The notes under the pieces were generated by a model. It made no database searches. It was not told the DNA's origin and saw only the letters and a program-made list of their open reading frames with translations. Shown here piece after piece: positions 52,317-61,335 of a stretch of DNA of 64,000 nt. Source of the DNA: Leifsonia sp. ku-ls (lineage in GTDB: Bacteria; Actinomycetota; Actinomycetes; Actinomycetales; Microbacteriaceae); contig QKXI01000001.1 of assembly GCA_003367665.1 (NCBI GenBank), positions 372,001 to 436,000 of the forward strand, written 5' to 3'. The stretch's first letter is position 1. Every line of letters starts with the position of its first letter. Both the position numbers and the translations under genes were made by a program.

Positions 52317-54710
52317 ATGGCCGAGCTGCTGTACCGGATCGGAAAGTTCTCCGCGCGCCGCGGCTGGGCGGTGATCGTCGCGTGGCTTCTGGTCCTCGGG
52401 ATCGCGGTCGGCGGCTTCCTGATCGGCTTCAAGGGCCTCGCGAGCAGCTTCGACGTGCCGAACACCGCGTCGGGCAAGGTCGTCGACGAGCTCGCCGAGA
52501 AGCTGCCCGACTACGCCGGCGCGGCGGGCACGGTCGTCTTCCGCACGACCGACGGCTCCGCGCTCGACGCCGACCAGAAGGCCGCCATCAGTGCCCTCGT
52601 GAAATCCGGCGACGACCTGCCCGACGTCTCGAAAATCGTCGACCCGTTCGCCACGGAGGCGCAGCGTGCGCAGAGCCGGCAGCAGCTCGCGGACGGCCGG
52701 GCCCAGCTGGACGCCGCGGCGGCGCAGCTCGACGCGGGCCAGACCCAGCTGGATGCGGCCAAGGCCCGGTTGCAGGCCGCCGGCGCGCCGACCACGGCGC
52801 TGGACGCGCAGCAGCAGACCATCGACCAGGGTCGCGCGCAGCTCGCCGAGAAGCGGACGCAACTGGAGCAGGGTGCCGACCTGCTCCGGCTCTCGGACGG
52901 CATCCGCCTCGTGTCCGAGGACGGGTCGACCGCCCTGGTGAACGTCGCCTTCACCAAGCCACGGCTGGAGCTGCCGGAGGACGCGAAGCAGGCTGTCATC
53001 CACCACTTCGAGTCGACCCCCGTCGACGGCGTGCGGGTCTCCTTCTCCACCGACATCGCGCAGGGCGTCCCGCAGATCGTCGGCGTCGGCGAGGCGGTCG
53101 GGGTGGTGTTCGCGGCCGTCGTGCTGGTCGTGGTGCTCGGTTCGGTCGTGGCGGCCGCGCTGCCGCTGGTGACCGCGCTGTTCGGCGTCGCGGTCGCCGC
53201 GCTCGGGTCGCTGGCCTTCTCCGGGGTGGTCGACATGGCCTCCGTCACTCCGGTGCTCGCGATCATGCTCGGGCTCGCGGTCGGCATCGACTACTCGCTG
53301 TTCATCGTGAATCGGCACCGCCGCCAGCTGCTGGAGGGCGCGGAGGTGCACGAGTCGGTCGGCCTGGCCAACGGCACCTCCGGCAACGCCGTCGTGTTCG
53401 CCGGGACCACGGTCGTCGTCGCGCTGCTCGCCCTCAACGTGACCGGGGTGCCGTTCCTCGGGCTGATGGGGACGGTCGGCGCGGTCGCCGTGGTGCTCGC
53501 GGTGCTCATCGCGGTGACGCTCACGCCCGCCCTCCTCGGGCTCCTCGGGACGCGGCTGCTGAGCCGCCGGGCCCGGGCCAGGATCGGCACAGAACACCAC
53601 GCCGACCCGTCCGTCCGGCCGATGCGCACCTGGCGCGCCGCCCTCACCGTGGTGGTCACGGCTGTGGCGCTGCTGATCGTCGCCATCCCCGCCCTGTCGA
53701 TGCGGGTCGGCCTGCCCGACGGCTCGTCGGAGCCGGTCGGCTCCACCACCTACGACGCGTTCACCGAGACCGCGGACGCGTTCGGCGCGGGCTCCACCGG
53801 CCCCCTGCTCGTCACCGCGACGGTCTCCTCCGGCGTCCCGGAGGCGGAGGTGACCGCCACCCAGCTGCGCGTGGCGAAGACGCTGGCCGACCAGCACGAC
53901 GTCGCCGCGGTCGCGCCGATCGCGGTGTCGAAGGACCGCGAGCTGCTGGCCTTCCAGGTGGTGCCGAAGGACGGCCCGAACAGCGTGTCCACCGAGAAGC
54001 TCGTCAACGCGCTCCGCGACCTGGGCCCGCTGGAGGGCGGGATCCGGCTCGGCGTCTCCGGGCAGACCGCGATCAACCAGGACATCTCGGCCAACCTCGC
54101 CGCGGTGCTCCCGCTCTACCTGCTCGTCGTGGTCGGGCTCTCGCTGCTCATCATGGTGCTGGTGTTCCGGTCGCTGCTGGTGCCGCTCATCGCGACAGGA
54201 GGCTTCATCCTGTCGCTGTTCGCCACCTACGGCGCGATCACCGCGCTGTTCCAGTGGGGCTGGGGCGCCGACGCGCTCGGCATCCACACCGGGCCCATCC
54301 TCAGCTTCCTCCCGGTGATCCTGGTCGGGATCCTGTTCGGCCTGGCGATGGACTACCAGCTGTTCCTGGCCTCCGGGATGCGCGAGGCGTACGTGCACGG
54401 AGCGCCGGCCCGGCTCGCCGTGGCCCGCGGGTTCCGCGCCGGCCGAACGGTGGTGACCGCCGCGGCGCTCATCATGGTGTCGGTCTTCGGCGGATTCGTG
54501 TTCAGCGAGTCCACCATGATCCGCTCGATCGGCTTCGGCCTGGCGTTCGGCGTGCTCGTCGACGCGTTCGTGGTGCGGATGCTGCTGATGCCGGCGCTCA
54601 TGCACCTGCTCGGACGCTCCGCCTGGTGGATCCCGTGCTGGCTGGACCGCCTCCTCCCGAACGTGGACGTCGAGGGCGCCGCGCTGGAGCGCCGTCACCA
54701 CGCCGCGTGA
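52317..54710 (+). CDS. MMPL/RND family transporter with coiled-coil loop
   Basis: 797 aa, two 6-TM halves. First half: RRGWAVIVAWLLVLGIAVGG, and AVGIDYSLFIVNRHRRQLL with the RND Asp-Tyr. Second half: VGILFGLAMDYQLFLASGMR and a terminal WWIPCWLDRLLPNVDVEG. The first outer loop contains a long helical repeat, residues about 115-195 (QLADGRAQLDAAAAQLDAGQ and onward), resembling the YhgE/Pip stalk repeats. It lacks the ABC-like tail of the other MMPL protein. Lipid or small-molecule export is the family role; cargo unknown. It is controlled by the divergent TetR and converges on the AraC gene. Confidence 0.92.
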   Translation: MAELLYRIGKFSARRGWAVIVAWLLVLGIAVGGFLIGFKGLASSFDVPNTASGKVVDELAEKLPDYAGAAGTVVFRTTDGSALDADQKAAISALVKSGDDLPDVSKIVDPFATEAQRAQSRQQLADGRAQLDAAAAQLDAGQTQLDAAKARLQAAGAPTTALDAQQQTIDQGRAQLAEKRTQLEQGADLLRLSDGIRLVSEDGSTALVNVAFTKPRLELPEDAKQAVIHHFESTPVDGVRVSFSTDIAQGVPQIVGVGEAVGVVFAAVVLVVVLGSVVAAALPLVTALFGVAVAALGSLAFSGVVDMASVTPVLAIMLGLAVGIDYSLFIVNRHRRQLLEGAEVHESVGLANGTSGNAVVFAGTTVVVALLALNVTGVPFLGLMGTVGAVAVVLAVLIAVTLTPALLGLLGTRLLSRRARARIGTEHHADPSVRPMRTWRAALTVVVTAVALLIVAIPALSMRVGLPDGSSEPVGSTTYDAFTETADAFGAGSTGPLLVTATVSSGVPEAEVTATQLRVAKTLADQHDVAAVAPIAVSKDRELLAFQVVPKDGPNSVSTEKLVNALRDLGPLEGGIRLGVSGQTAINQDISANLAAVLPLYLLVVVGLSLLIMVLVFRSLLVPLIATGGFILSLFATYGAITALFQWGWGADALGIHTGPILSFLPVILVGILFGLAMDYQLFLASGMREAYVHGAPARLAVARGFRAGRTVVTAAALIMVSVFGGFVFSESTMIRSIGFGLAFGVLVDAFVVRMLLMPALMHLLGRSAWWIPCWLDRLLPNVDVEGAALERRHHAA

Positions 54711-54716
54711 CCGGGG

Positions 54717-55673
54717 TCAGCGCCGCAGCGTCCGGCTCGGGTTCTCGCCGAAGGCCTCGCGGTACCAGCCCGCGAACCGGGCCGGGTGCGTGAACCCCCA
54801 GCGGGCGGCGATCTCGGCCACGCTGGCGCTCTCCGCGTCCGACCGCTCCAGCTCCGCCCGTGCGCCGTCGAGGCGGACGGTGCGCAGGTACCGCGTCGGG
54901 GTGGTCCCGAGGGAACGGTGGAACAGGTCCTGCAGCCCGCGCGGGCTCAGCCGGGCGGCCTCCGCGATCTCCTCGACCCCGATCGGCCGGCCCGCGTTGT
55001 CGTCGATGAAGGCGAGCGCCCGCCGCAGGGTCGCCGGGCCGCCCGACGCCTCCTGCGGCCACCCGCCCCGTGTCTCCACGGCGAAGCAGGCCAGCGCGTT
55101 GGCGATCAGCAGGTCGCCGACCGAGCGGCGGACGAGCTCCTCGCCCAGCAGCGCCGGGTCGTCGAAGGTGTCAGCGGCGAACCGGCGGACGGCCTCCCAC
55201 TGCCGCTGCATCGTCGGGTTGACCGGCGTCAGCAGGTCGATGCGCGGCCGCACCGCCTCCCGGTCGGGCCAGCCGGCCGCGACCGCGAGGGCCCGCAGGT
55301 CGAGGTAGACCGTCACGAGGTCGAGCCGCTGGGACCACGACCGCGCCTCCCCGGGCGCGAGCAGGAAGGCGCCGGCCGGGTCGATGCCGCGACCGTTCGA
55401 CTCGGCCCGGTAGGAGCCGGAGAGGAGCGACCCGACGGCGAGCACGTCGCCGATGTCCACCGCGAACTCGGCGGGCGACGGGATGCGGTACCGCGCGACG
55501 GAGACCCGCTCGTCACCGCGCACCGACTGCTCGAACCGGAACGGCTCCCCGGTCTCGACGAGCCGCGCGCGACGGTAGATCCCGGTGAGAATCCGCTCGG
55601 TCTCCCCGATGTCCGAGGTCCGGACGTCCTCCGCGATGACCATCGCCGCCCCCTGTTCCTCCGTGACGGGCAC
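54717..55673 (-). CDS. AraC family transcriptional regulator
   Basis: 318 aa. The N-terminal AraC_binding_2-like effector domain (about 20-190; FRFEQSVRGDERVSVARYRI) is followed by the C-terminal double helix-turn-helix: GVEEIAEAARLSPRGLQDLF, then TPTRYLRTVRLDGARAEL, then SVAEIAARWGFTHPARFAGW, then YREAFGENPSRTLR. It is of the AraC/CdhR-type with arginine-rich end. GTG 55673 is favoured because a minus-strand TAGGGT ends 5 nt before it (leaderless); ATG 55643 after AGGGGG is the alternative. No obvious target adjoins: the MMPL gene downstream is convergent. Confidence 0.9.
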   Translation of the reverse strand: MPVTEEQGAAMVIAEDVRTSDIGETERILTGIYRRARLVETGEPFRFEQSVRGDERVSVARYRIPSPAEFAVDIGDVLAVGSLLSGSYRAESNGRGIDPAGAFLLAPGEARSWSQRLDLVTVYLDLRALAVAAGWPDREAVRPRIDLLTPVNPTMQRQWEAVRRFAADTFDDPALLGEELVRRSVGDLLIANALACFAVETRGGWPQEASGGPATLRRALAFIDDNAGRPIGVEEIAEAARLSPRGLQDLFHRSLGTTPTRYLRTVRLDGARAELERSDAESASVAEIAARWGFTHPARFAGWYREAFGENPSRTLRR

Positions 55674-55678
55674 GGTCC

Positions 55679-55684
55679 ACCCTA
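55679..55684 (-). promoter_or_regulatory. -10 (TAGGGT) of a leaderless araC-type transcript
   Basis: Minus-strand TAGGGT, then GGACC, then GTG at 55673. Start and promoter support each other. Confidence 0.5.
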
Positions 55685-55748
55685 GGCCGGGGCCAGGGCG
55701 GAGCGGAAGCGGATGTCGATCTCACCGGCCGGCGAACCGGACGCACGA

Positions 55749-55773
55749 GGCCGCCCGAGATGCCTGGGCGGCC
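55749..55773 (-). terminator. Hairpin after the GT39 gene
   Basis: Perfect 8-bp arms GGCCGCCC (55749-55756) and GGGCGGCC (55766-55773) around a 9-nt loop, 68 nt past the GT39 stop and before the AraC promoter. It would end the glycosyltransferase transcript. Confidence 0.62.
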
Positions 55774-55840
55774 TTCGCGTGTGATCGGCAACAGGGTCTG
55801 CAGGACGCCGGGTGCGATGCCGGAGCCGGTCACCGCAGTG

Positions 55841-57964
55841 TCAGGAGGTCAGATCGTATACCGTCACGCCGTCGACCGTCTGTGCGGTGAAGGTGTCGGC
55901 CACCCACGCCGCGATCTCGCTGGAGGCGCTGCTGCCGCCGTTCGACTGACCACCGACCCCACCGGCGATGAAGTAGTGGATGCGGCCCTCGGCGACGTAC
56001 GTCTTGAACTGCGCCAGGGTGGGCGACGGGTCGGAGCCGTTGAAGCCGCCGATCGGCATGACCGCCTCCCGGGTCGCCAGCTGGTAGCCGGCCGCCGAGT
56101 TCGAGCCGACGGCCGCTGCCACCCAGCTGTACCGGGAGGCGTCGCTCTTCAGCAGCGCCGCGAGCGTGGAGCCCACGGTGCCGGAACCGAGGAGGGAACC
56201 CATCCCGCCGCGCGCGCCACCGGGAGCGGTGCCCGTGCCGGTCGTGCCGCCCGTCGGCGCTCCCCCGGCGGTCCCGCCCGGCACCGTTCCGATCCCGCCG
56301 GGCGCCGTACCGGTCCCGCCCGGGGGTGTGCCCTGCCCGCCGAATCCGCCCGGCGAGCCGCCGGCCTGTCCGGCCCCCGTGCCGCCCGGAGCTCCGCCGG
56401 GGCCGCGGCCTCCGCCCGGTCCCCCCATCCCACTCGCGACCGCGGGGCCGGCCGTCACGATGGACCCCGTGTGCGCGGTGGTGACCGTTTCGATCGTGTA
56501 CGCCAACGGCCCGAGCAGTCCGGCCATGAGGGTCGCGCCGATCGTCACCGCAGCAAGCACCCTCCGCGGGGGCAGCAGGAGCAGCACCGCCGACGCGATC
56601 GAGGCGATCAGCACGACGACCTTCAGCCACGGCAGCCAGTCGGAGGCCTCGGAGAGCAGCACCCAGGCCCAGACCCCGGTGCCGAGCACAGCGACCGCCG
56701 ACAGGATGCGCACCCACAGCCGCTCCCTCGCCTGCCAGGCCGCGGCCGCGCCGATGGCGACCGTCCCGGCGAGGGCCGGCGCAAGCGCGACCGTGTAGTA
56801 GGCGTGGAAGATGCCGGCCATGAAGCTGAACGCCACGGCGGTGACCACGAGCCAGCCGCCGAAGACGAGCAGCGTCGCGCGGCGTGCATCAGTCCGGGTC
56901 ATGCGACGGCCGAGCACCAGGGCGAGCGCGAACAGCACGAGGGCCGGCGGCAGCAGCCAGGCGATCTGGCCGCCGATCTCGTTCTGGAACAGGCGCAGGA
57001 TGCCGGTCTCTCCCCACATCCCGCCGCCCGCGTTCCCGCCGCCTCCTCCGGTCACCGACCCTGTCTCGGCCCCGGTCAGCCGGCCGAGCCCGTTGTAACC
57101 GAAGGTCAGCTCCAGGAAGCTGTTCGTCTGCGATCCGCCGATGTACGGGCGCAGGGACGCCGGCACCAGCTCGACGATCGCGACCCACCATCCGGCCGAC
57201 GCGACGACGGCGCCGAGAGCGGCGAAGAGGTGCCCGAACCGCTTGCGCCACGACACCGGGGCCGCCGCGAGGTAGACCCCGGCGAGGACGGGGAGGATGA
57301 GGAACGCCTGCAGTTGCTTCGTGAGGAACCCGAATCCGACGGCGACACCGGCCAGGACCACCCAGCGCAGGCGTCCGCTCTCGATGCCCCGCAGGGTGAG
57401 GTCCGCCGACAGGGTCAGCAGCAGGACGAGCAGCGCATCCGGGTTGTTGAACCGGAACATCAGCGCGGCGACCGGGGTGATCGCGAGCACGCCCCCGGCG
57501 AGCAGTGCGGTCTGCGCCGAGAACCGGCGGCGGACGATGACGTAGACGAGCGCGACGGTCGCCACGCCCATGAGCGCCTCCGGCACGAGGATGCTCCACG
57601 AGCTCAGTCCGAAGAGGCGCACCGACAGCGCCATGATCCACAGGCTCGCCGGCGGCTTGTCGACCGTGATCGAGTTGGCTGCGTCGCTCGAACCGTAGAA
57701 GAAGGCCTCCCAGTTCACGCTCCCCGCCTGCACGGCGGCCGAGTAGAAGGAGTTGGCGTACCCGCTCGCCGCCAGGTCCCAGAGGTAGAGGAACGCGGTC
57801 ACCGCGAGCAGTCCGAGGAGCGCCGGGCGTTCCCAGGCGGCGGTGTCCGCACGGCCGCGAACCAGCCGGCGGAGCAGTCGCCGGCCACGGCCGGGAGGCG
57901 CGGCCGCGCGCACCGGTGCGCTGACGGAGGAGGTGGCGGGCGGGGTCGTCGTGGTGGTGGTCAT
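55841..57964 (-). CDS. GT39/ArnT-like membrane glycosyltransferase
   Basis: 707 aa. About 12-13 TMs with the GT-C signature in the first outer loop: YANSFYSAAVQAG, then FFYGSSDAANSITVDKPPAS, the polyprenyl-phosphate-sugar dependent catalytic region (YkcB-like). A Gly/Pro/Thr-rich linker (about residues 515-590) leads to a small outer domain (SRYSWVAAAVGSNSAAGYQL to VDGVTVYDLTS). It probably transfers a sugar from a lipid-linked donor made by the adjacent GT2 protein to a wall or surface acceptor. It starts 4 nt after the GT2 stop, so one operon. Thr-rich N-terminus; ATG 57964 has little ribosome site and may rely on coupling. Confidence 0.87.
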   Translation of the reverse strand: MTTTTTTPPATSSVSAPVRAAAPPGRGRRLLRRLVRGRADTAAWERPALLGLLAVTAFLYLWDLAASGYANSFYSAAVQAGSVNWEAFFYGSSDAANSITVDKPPASLWIMALSVRLFGLSSWSILVPEALMGVATVALVYVIVRRRFSAQTALLAGGVLAITPVAALMFRFNNPDALLVLLLTLSADLTLRGIESGRLRWVVLAGVAVGFGFLTKQLQAFLILPVLAGVYLAAAPVSWRKRFGHLFAALGAVVASAGWWVAIVELVPASLRPYIGGSQTNSFLELTFGYNGLGRLTGAETGSVTGGGGGNAGGGMWGETGILRLFQNEIGGQIAWLLPPALVLFALALVLGRRMTRTDARRATLLVFGGWLVVTAVAFSFMAGIFHAYYTVALAPALAGTVAIGAAAAWQARERLWVRILSAVAVLGTGVWAWVLLSEASDWLPWLKVVVLIASIASAVLLLLPPRRVLAAVTIGATLMAGLLGPLAYTIETVTTAHTGSIVTAGPAVASGMGGPGGGRGPGGAPGGTGAGQAGGSPGGFGGQGTPPGGTGTAPGGIGTVPGGTAGGAPTGGTTGTGTAPGGARGGMGSLLGSGTVGSTLAALLKSDASRYSWVAAAVGSNSAAGYQLATREAVMPIGGFNGSDPSPTLAQFKTYVAEGRIHYFIAGGVGGQSNGGSSASSEIAAWVADTFTAQTVDGVTVYDLTS

Positions 57965-57968
57965 GGTC

Positions 57969-59294
57969 TCACTCGCTTTCGGCGGAGGTGGGGCTGGAGG
58001 TGGAGGCGGGGACGGATGGGGAGGCGACGAGGCTCAGCGCGGCATCCGGGGCCGGCGGCGGCTCGACGGGAGCGGTCGATCCGCGAGCGGGTTCCGCGCG
58101 CCGCGCGGACCGGAACACCCAGAGCCGCAGCAGCACGAACCTCAGCAGCGTGGCGACCAGGTTCGCGGCCGTCAGCACGACCAGCTGGAGGTGTGCGGAC
58201 GCGTCCGGGACAGCCGCGTGCAGCAGAGCGAGCGATCCGCTCGTCAGGCCCCACGCCATCCCGAAGACGATGAGCCCCTGCAGCTGTTGCTTCACCATCC
58301 CGGGTCCGTTCACCCCGAAGGTGAACCGCCGGTTGGCCCAGGTGTTGGCGATCGCCGTGAGCAGCAGGGCCGCGAAGTTGGCGGCCTGAGCCGCCAGCAC
58401 CGTCTGCAGCAGGAGGTACAGCACGGCATAGGCGGCGGTCGAGAGCACGCCAACCACCGCGAAGCGGAGCACCTGGCCGAAGAAGCCCGGCGGCGACGGC
58501 GGCGCGAACGGCCGCCTCCCGAGCTCCGCGTAGACGGCCTCGAGCGGGATGCGCCCGCGCGCCAGGTTCGTCCCCACGCGCAGCATGCCCTTGAGGTCGT
58601 CGCGCGCGGTGCGGACGACGTCGACCGAGCTGTCCGGGTCGTCCACCCAGTCCACCGGGATCTCGTGAATGCGCAATCCGGCCCGTTCGGCGAGGATCAG
58701 GAGCTCCGTGTCGAAGAACCAGCCGTCGTCCTCGACGAGCGGGACGAGCCGCTGGGCGACATCCCTCCGGATCGCCTTGAACCCGCACTGCGCGTCGCTG
58801 AAGCCGACGGACATCGTCCGCCGGAGCAGCAGGTTGTAGCTGCGGGAGATGAACTCTCGCTTGCCGCCGCGGGTCACACGCGAGCTGCGGCCGAGCCGGG
58901 TGCCGATCGCGAGGTCGGAGTGCCCGGAGAGCAGCGGCGCCACCAGCGGAGGCAGCGCGGCCAGGTCGGTGGAGAGGTCTTCGTCGAGGTAGACGAGCAC
59001 CTGCGCGGGCGATGAGAGCCACACCTGCTTGAGCGCGCGTCCGCGCCCCTTGAGCGGAAGGTGGACCGCGACGACGCCGGGCAGCTCCGCGGCGAGCCCG
59101 TCGGCGAGTGCGGGCGTGGTGTCGGTGCTGGCGTTGTCGGCGATCGTGATGCGCCAACTCCACCCGACGGAACGGGTCAGGTAGTCGTGGAGGCGCTGGA
59201 TGGACGACTCGAGCGTCGCCTGCTCGTTGAAGACGGGCACGACGACATCGAGCGCCGGGGCGGGCGTGGCGTGGGTTGCGGTTTCGTGCGTCAT
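57969..59294 (-). CDS. GT2 (dolichyl/undecaprenyl-phosphate sugar synthase type) fused to GtrA domain
   Basis: 441 aa. Residues about 14-240 are a GT2 catalytic domain: DVVVPVFNEQATLESSIQRL, ADNASTDTT (nucleotide-sugar loop), VYLDEDLSTD (metal motif D-x-D), and SDAQCGFKAIRRDVAQRL, which is close to DPM1/YkcC-type polyprenol-phosphate sugar synthases. Residues about 275-400 are a GtrA domain with four TMs (LRFAVVGVLSTAAYAVLYLL; ANTWANRRFTF). A Ser/Pro-rich tail ends the protein. It likely makes the lipid-linked sugar used by the GT39 partner downstream. Confidence 0.9.
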   Translation of the reverse strand: MTHETATHATPAPALDVVVPVFNEQATLESSIQRLHDYLTRSVGWSWRITIADNASTDTTPALADGLAAELPGVVAVHLPLKGRGRALKQVWLSSPAQVLVYLDEDLSTDLAALPPLVAPLLSGHSDLAIGTRLGRSSRVTRGGKREFISRSYNLLLRRTMSVGFSDAQCGFKAIRRDVAQRLVPLVEDDGWFFDTELLILAERAGLRIHEIPVDWVDDPDSSVDVVRTARDDLKGMLRVGTNLARGRIPLEAVYAELGRRPFAPPSPPGFFGQVLRFAVVGVLSTAAYAVLYLLLQTVLAAQAANFAALLLTAIANTWANRRFTFGVNGPGMVKQQLQGLIVFGMAWGLTSGSLALLHAAVPDASAHLQLVVLTAANLVATLLRFVLLRLWVFRSARRAEPARGSTAPVEPPPAPDAALSLVASPSVPASTSSPTSAESE

Positions 59295-59423
59295 GCCGAC
59301 ACCCTCGCGCCGTTACATTCCCGTGACCTTTCGCGACGCTATGACATGCTGACGCGTCTCCTGCGCGATGGCTATGCGTGCTCGGCCCGGGGGCGGACCT
59401 CGAACAACGCGCGACAGCGACCA

Positions 59424-59819
59424 TGGTGGAGATGGGGGGAATCGAACCCCCGTCCACTGCTGTGGTCATGTGCCTTCTACGGGCGTAGCCAGTGAAGTCG
59501 CTTTCTCGGCCCCGGAGCTTGTCGCTGGCACCTGCTCCGACGGGCCCAGTATCAGTGGAAGTCCCTCTGCGCCCTGATGCTCAACGCAGAAGCAAGTCCT
59601 CTAGCTGACGCCAGGATCCGGGTAGAGGACGATTCCCGGTCTGACGGTCTCTTCAAATGGCGAAGGGGAACTTACGCCGCGAGGGCGAAGTCGGCCTTGG
59701 CCGAGACAGTGCTCTTGTTATTGGCACTTATTTTTTCGCATGGATCGTTAACGAGATAACCATGCATCCTCGACCCGCTTCTCACAGTCACGCAGACAAT
59801 GTCGAAACCGATCATCCCC
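59424..59819 (-). ncRNA. ssrA: Transfer-messenger RNA (tmRNA)
   Basis: About 396 nt including CCA. The 5' acceptor GGGGATG (59819-59813) pairs with CATCTCC near the 3' end, followed by ACCA at 59427-59424. The conserved GGTTTCGAC follows the 5' stem, and the T-arm GGTTCGATTCC precedes the 3' stem. The tag frame is at 59725-59672 and encodes ANNKSTVSAKADFALAA followed by TAA; with the Ala from the tRNA charge this gives the tag. The -ALAA end is the usual protease signal. It acts with SmpB (62100-62576) to rescue stalled ribosomes. Confidence 0.95.
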
Positions 59820-59901
59820 GTGAACGGCCGTGAGGCCGGGTCGCTGTCGCGCGCTGTTGAGTTGTCCAGATGCAATGCCCGCCGTCTCCGGCGAGCTTCC
59901 C

Positions 59902-59907
59902 ATCATA
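59902..59907 (-). promoter_or_regulatory. Candidate -10 (TATGAT) for ssrA
   Basis: TATGAT on the minus strand is the best -10 in the 126-bp gap. Transcription would start about 75 nt before the mature 5' end, so RNase P trimming would be needed. No clear -35. Confidence 0.35.
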
Positions 59908-59945
59908 CAACACCCCGAGCCGCAGGTTTATGCCAGCATCGGGGG

Positions 59946-60614
59946 ATGGCCGACACCATCATCACCGTCCAGGGCGAGTACGAGCTGCACCACCCGGCCG
60001 AGCGGGGCGCGGTCCGGTTGCGGGTGTCCTACGAGGGCGCCACGCGGGAGGAGGTGCTCGCCCGCACGACGCAGCGGCAGGTCTCGTTGACCTCCGAGCT
60101 GCGGGAGCTGCACAGCCCGCAGGCGGGCCCGGTCACGCAGTGGTCGTCGGACCAGCTCCGCGTCTGGGGCGAGCGCCCCTGGGGCCCGGACGGGCAGCGG
60201 CTGGACGTCGTGCACCACGCGGAGGTCGGCATCGACGCCCTGTTCAGCGACCTGGCCGCGCTCTCCGACTGGGTGGGCGTCGTCTCGCTGCTCGACGGCG
60301 TGGCGGTCGAGCACGTCGCGTGGTCGCTGACCGAGGCGCGCCGGCAGTCGCTGACGCAGGAGGCGAGGCGCCGCGCGGTCGAGAACGCCGTGGCCAAGGC
60401 GACGGTCTACGCCACGAGCCTCGGACTCAGCAGTGTGAAGCCGGTCGCGCTCAGCGACCCCGGGATGCTGGGCGACGGCTCGGGGCCGGGGCAGCCGCCG
60501 CAGCCGCTGTTCGCCCGCGCGGTCTCCGCCGACAGCGGTGGCGCGACGCTCTCGCTCAAACCGGAGGAGCTGACGATCGCGGTGCAGGTTCACGCGCGGT
60601 TCGCGGCGAGCTGA
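59946..60614 (+). CDS. SIMPL domain protein
   Basis: 222 aa, DUF541/SIMPL (YggE-like) family without signal peptide. It begins ITVQGEYELHHPAERGAVRL and has the family's R-x-x-A-x-x-x-A-x-x-x-A-x-x-Y-A helix (ARRRAVENAVAKATVYATSL, then GLSSVKPVALSD), and ends with I-A-V-Q-V-H-A-R-F. The related YggE counters oxidative stress; the role of the actinobacterial form is unknown. ATG 59946; GGGGG directly before it is too close to be a ribosome site, so a leaderless mRNA (CAGCAT -10) is possible. Confidence 0.85.
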   Translation: MADTIITVQGEYELHHPAERGAVRLRVSYEGATREEVLARTTQRQVSLTSELRELHSPQAGPVTQWSSDQLRVWGERPWGPDGQRLDVVHHAEVGIDALFSDLAALSDWVGVVSLLDGVAVEHVAWSLTEARRQSLTQEARRRAVENAVAKATVYATSLGLSSVKPVALSDPGMLGDGSGPGQPPQPLFARAVSADSGGATLSLKPEELTIAVQVHARFAAS

Positions 60615-60620
60615 GGCGGC

Positions 60621-61265
60621 TCAGGAGCCCGGCGTCGCCGGACCCGGGGTCGACGGCGGCCGGGTCGGGAAGCCCGCCAGCTTGAGCACGCGCGTGGCGG
60701 TCAGCGTTCCGCCGGAACGCGAGCCGATCACGATGACCTCGTCGCCGGTCGCGAAGTCGGACTTCGAGGCGGACTGGCCGGGCACGCCGAACACGGTCGA
60801 CGCGTCCACCGTCACCTTCACCGCGGCGCCGCCCTGGCGGTCGATCGTCCAGGTGTCGCCGGAGATCGCGGAGATCGTCCCGCGCACCAGGACCTTGCCC
60901 TGCTGCCCGGTCTTGCCGCTCCCGTCGCCGTCGCCGCCGCTCCCGCCGTCGCCGGGTCGCCCCGGCATCCCCGGCACCCCGGGCTGATCGCCGGGCGGGA
61001 GGACGCGGGAGATCGCCCGCTCCCCCACGTGCGTGACCACGCTCGCCACCGCGAACGCTCCGGCGGTGGCGAGCCCGAGCAGGAGGACGACCGAGAGCAC
61101 CAGGGTCGAGATCGCGAAGGCGAGGCCGTGCCGTTTGTAGAACGGCTCCGGCGGCACGGCCGCCGACCCTGCCGGCGCGCCACCCGGCCCCGTCCCCGCG
61201 TACGGCGGAGGCGTCGGGCCCTCCGGCCGGGGAGGCAGCGGCTCTGTGGGCTGGGTGTCGCTCAT
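60621..61265 (-). CDS. Membrane-anchored DUF5666-type protein
   Basis: 214 aa. A Pro-rich cytoplasmic N-terminus (PPRPEGPTPPPYAGTGPGG) is followed by one TM (AFAISTLVLSVVLLLGLATA), a Gly/Asp-rich linker, and a small beta-barrel domain of about 75 residues starting VRGTISAISGDTWTIDRQGG and ending GGTLTATRVLKLAG, which matches DUF5666 (OB-like). Single-pass membrane protein with outer C-terminus. Function unknown. It converges with the SIMPL gene, 6 nt apart. Confidence 0.78.
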   Translation of the reverse strand: MSDTQPTEPLPPRPEGPTPPPYAGTGPGGAPAGSAAVPPEPFYKRHGLAFAISTLVLSVVLLLGLATAGAFAVASVVTHVGERAISRVLPPGDQPGVPGMPGRPGDGGSGGDGDGSGKTGQQGKVLVRGTISAISGDTWTIDRQGGAAVKVTVDASTVFGVPGQSASKSDFATGDEVIVIGSRSGGTLTATRVLKLAGFPTRPPSTPGPATPGS

Positions 61266-61335
61266 GCTCTCATGGAAGCACCCGCGCCCCTGAACCGCGC
61301 TGGGAACAGGTTATGGGTCCGATGAGAATCCGGGA

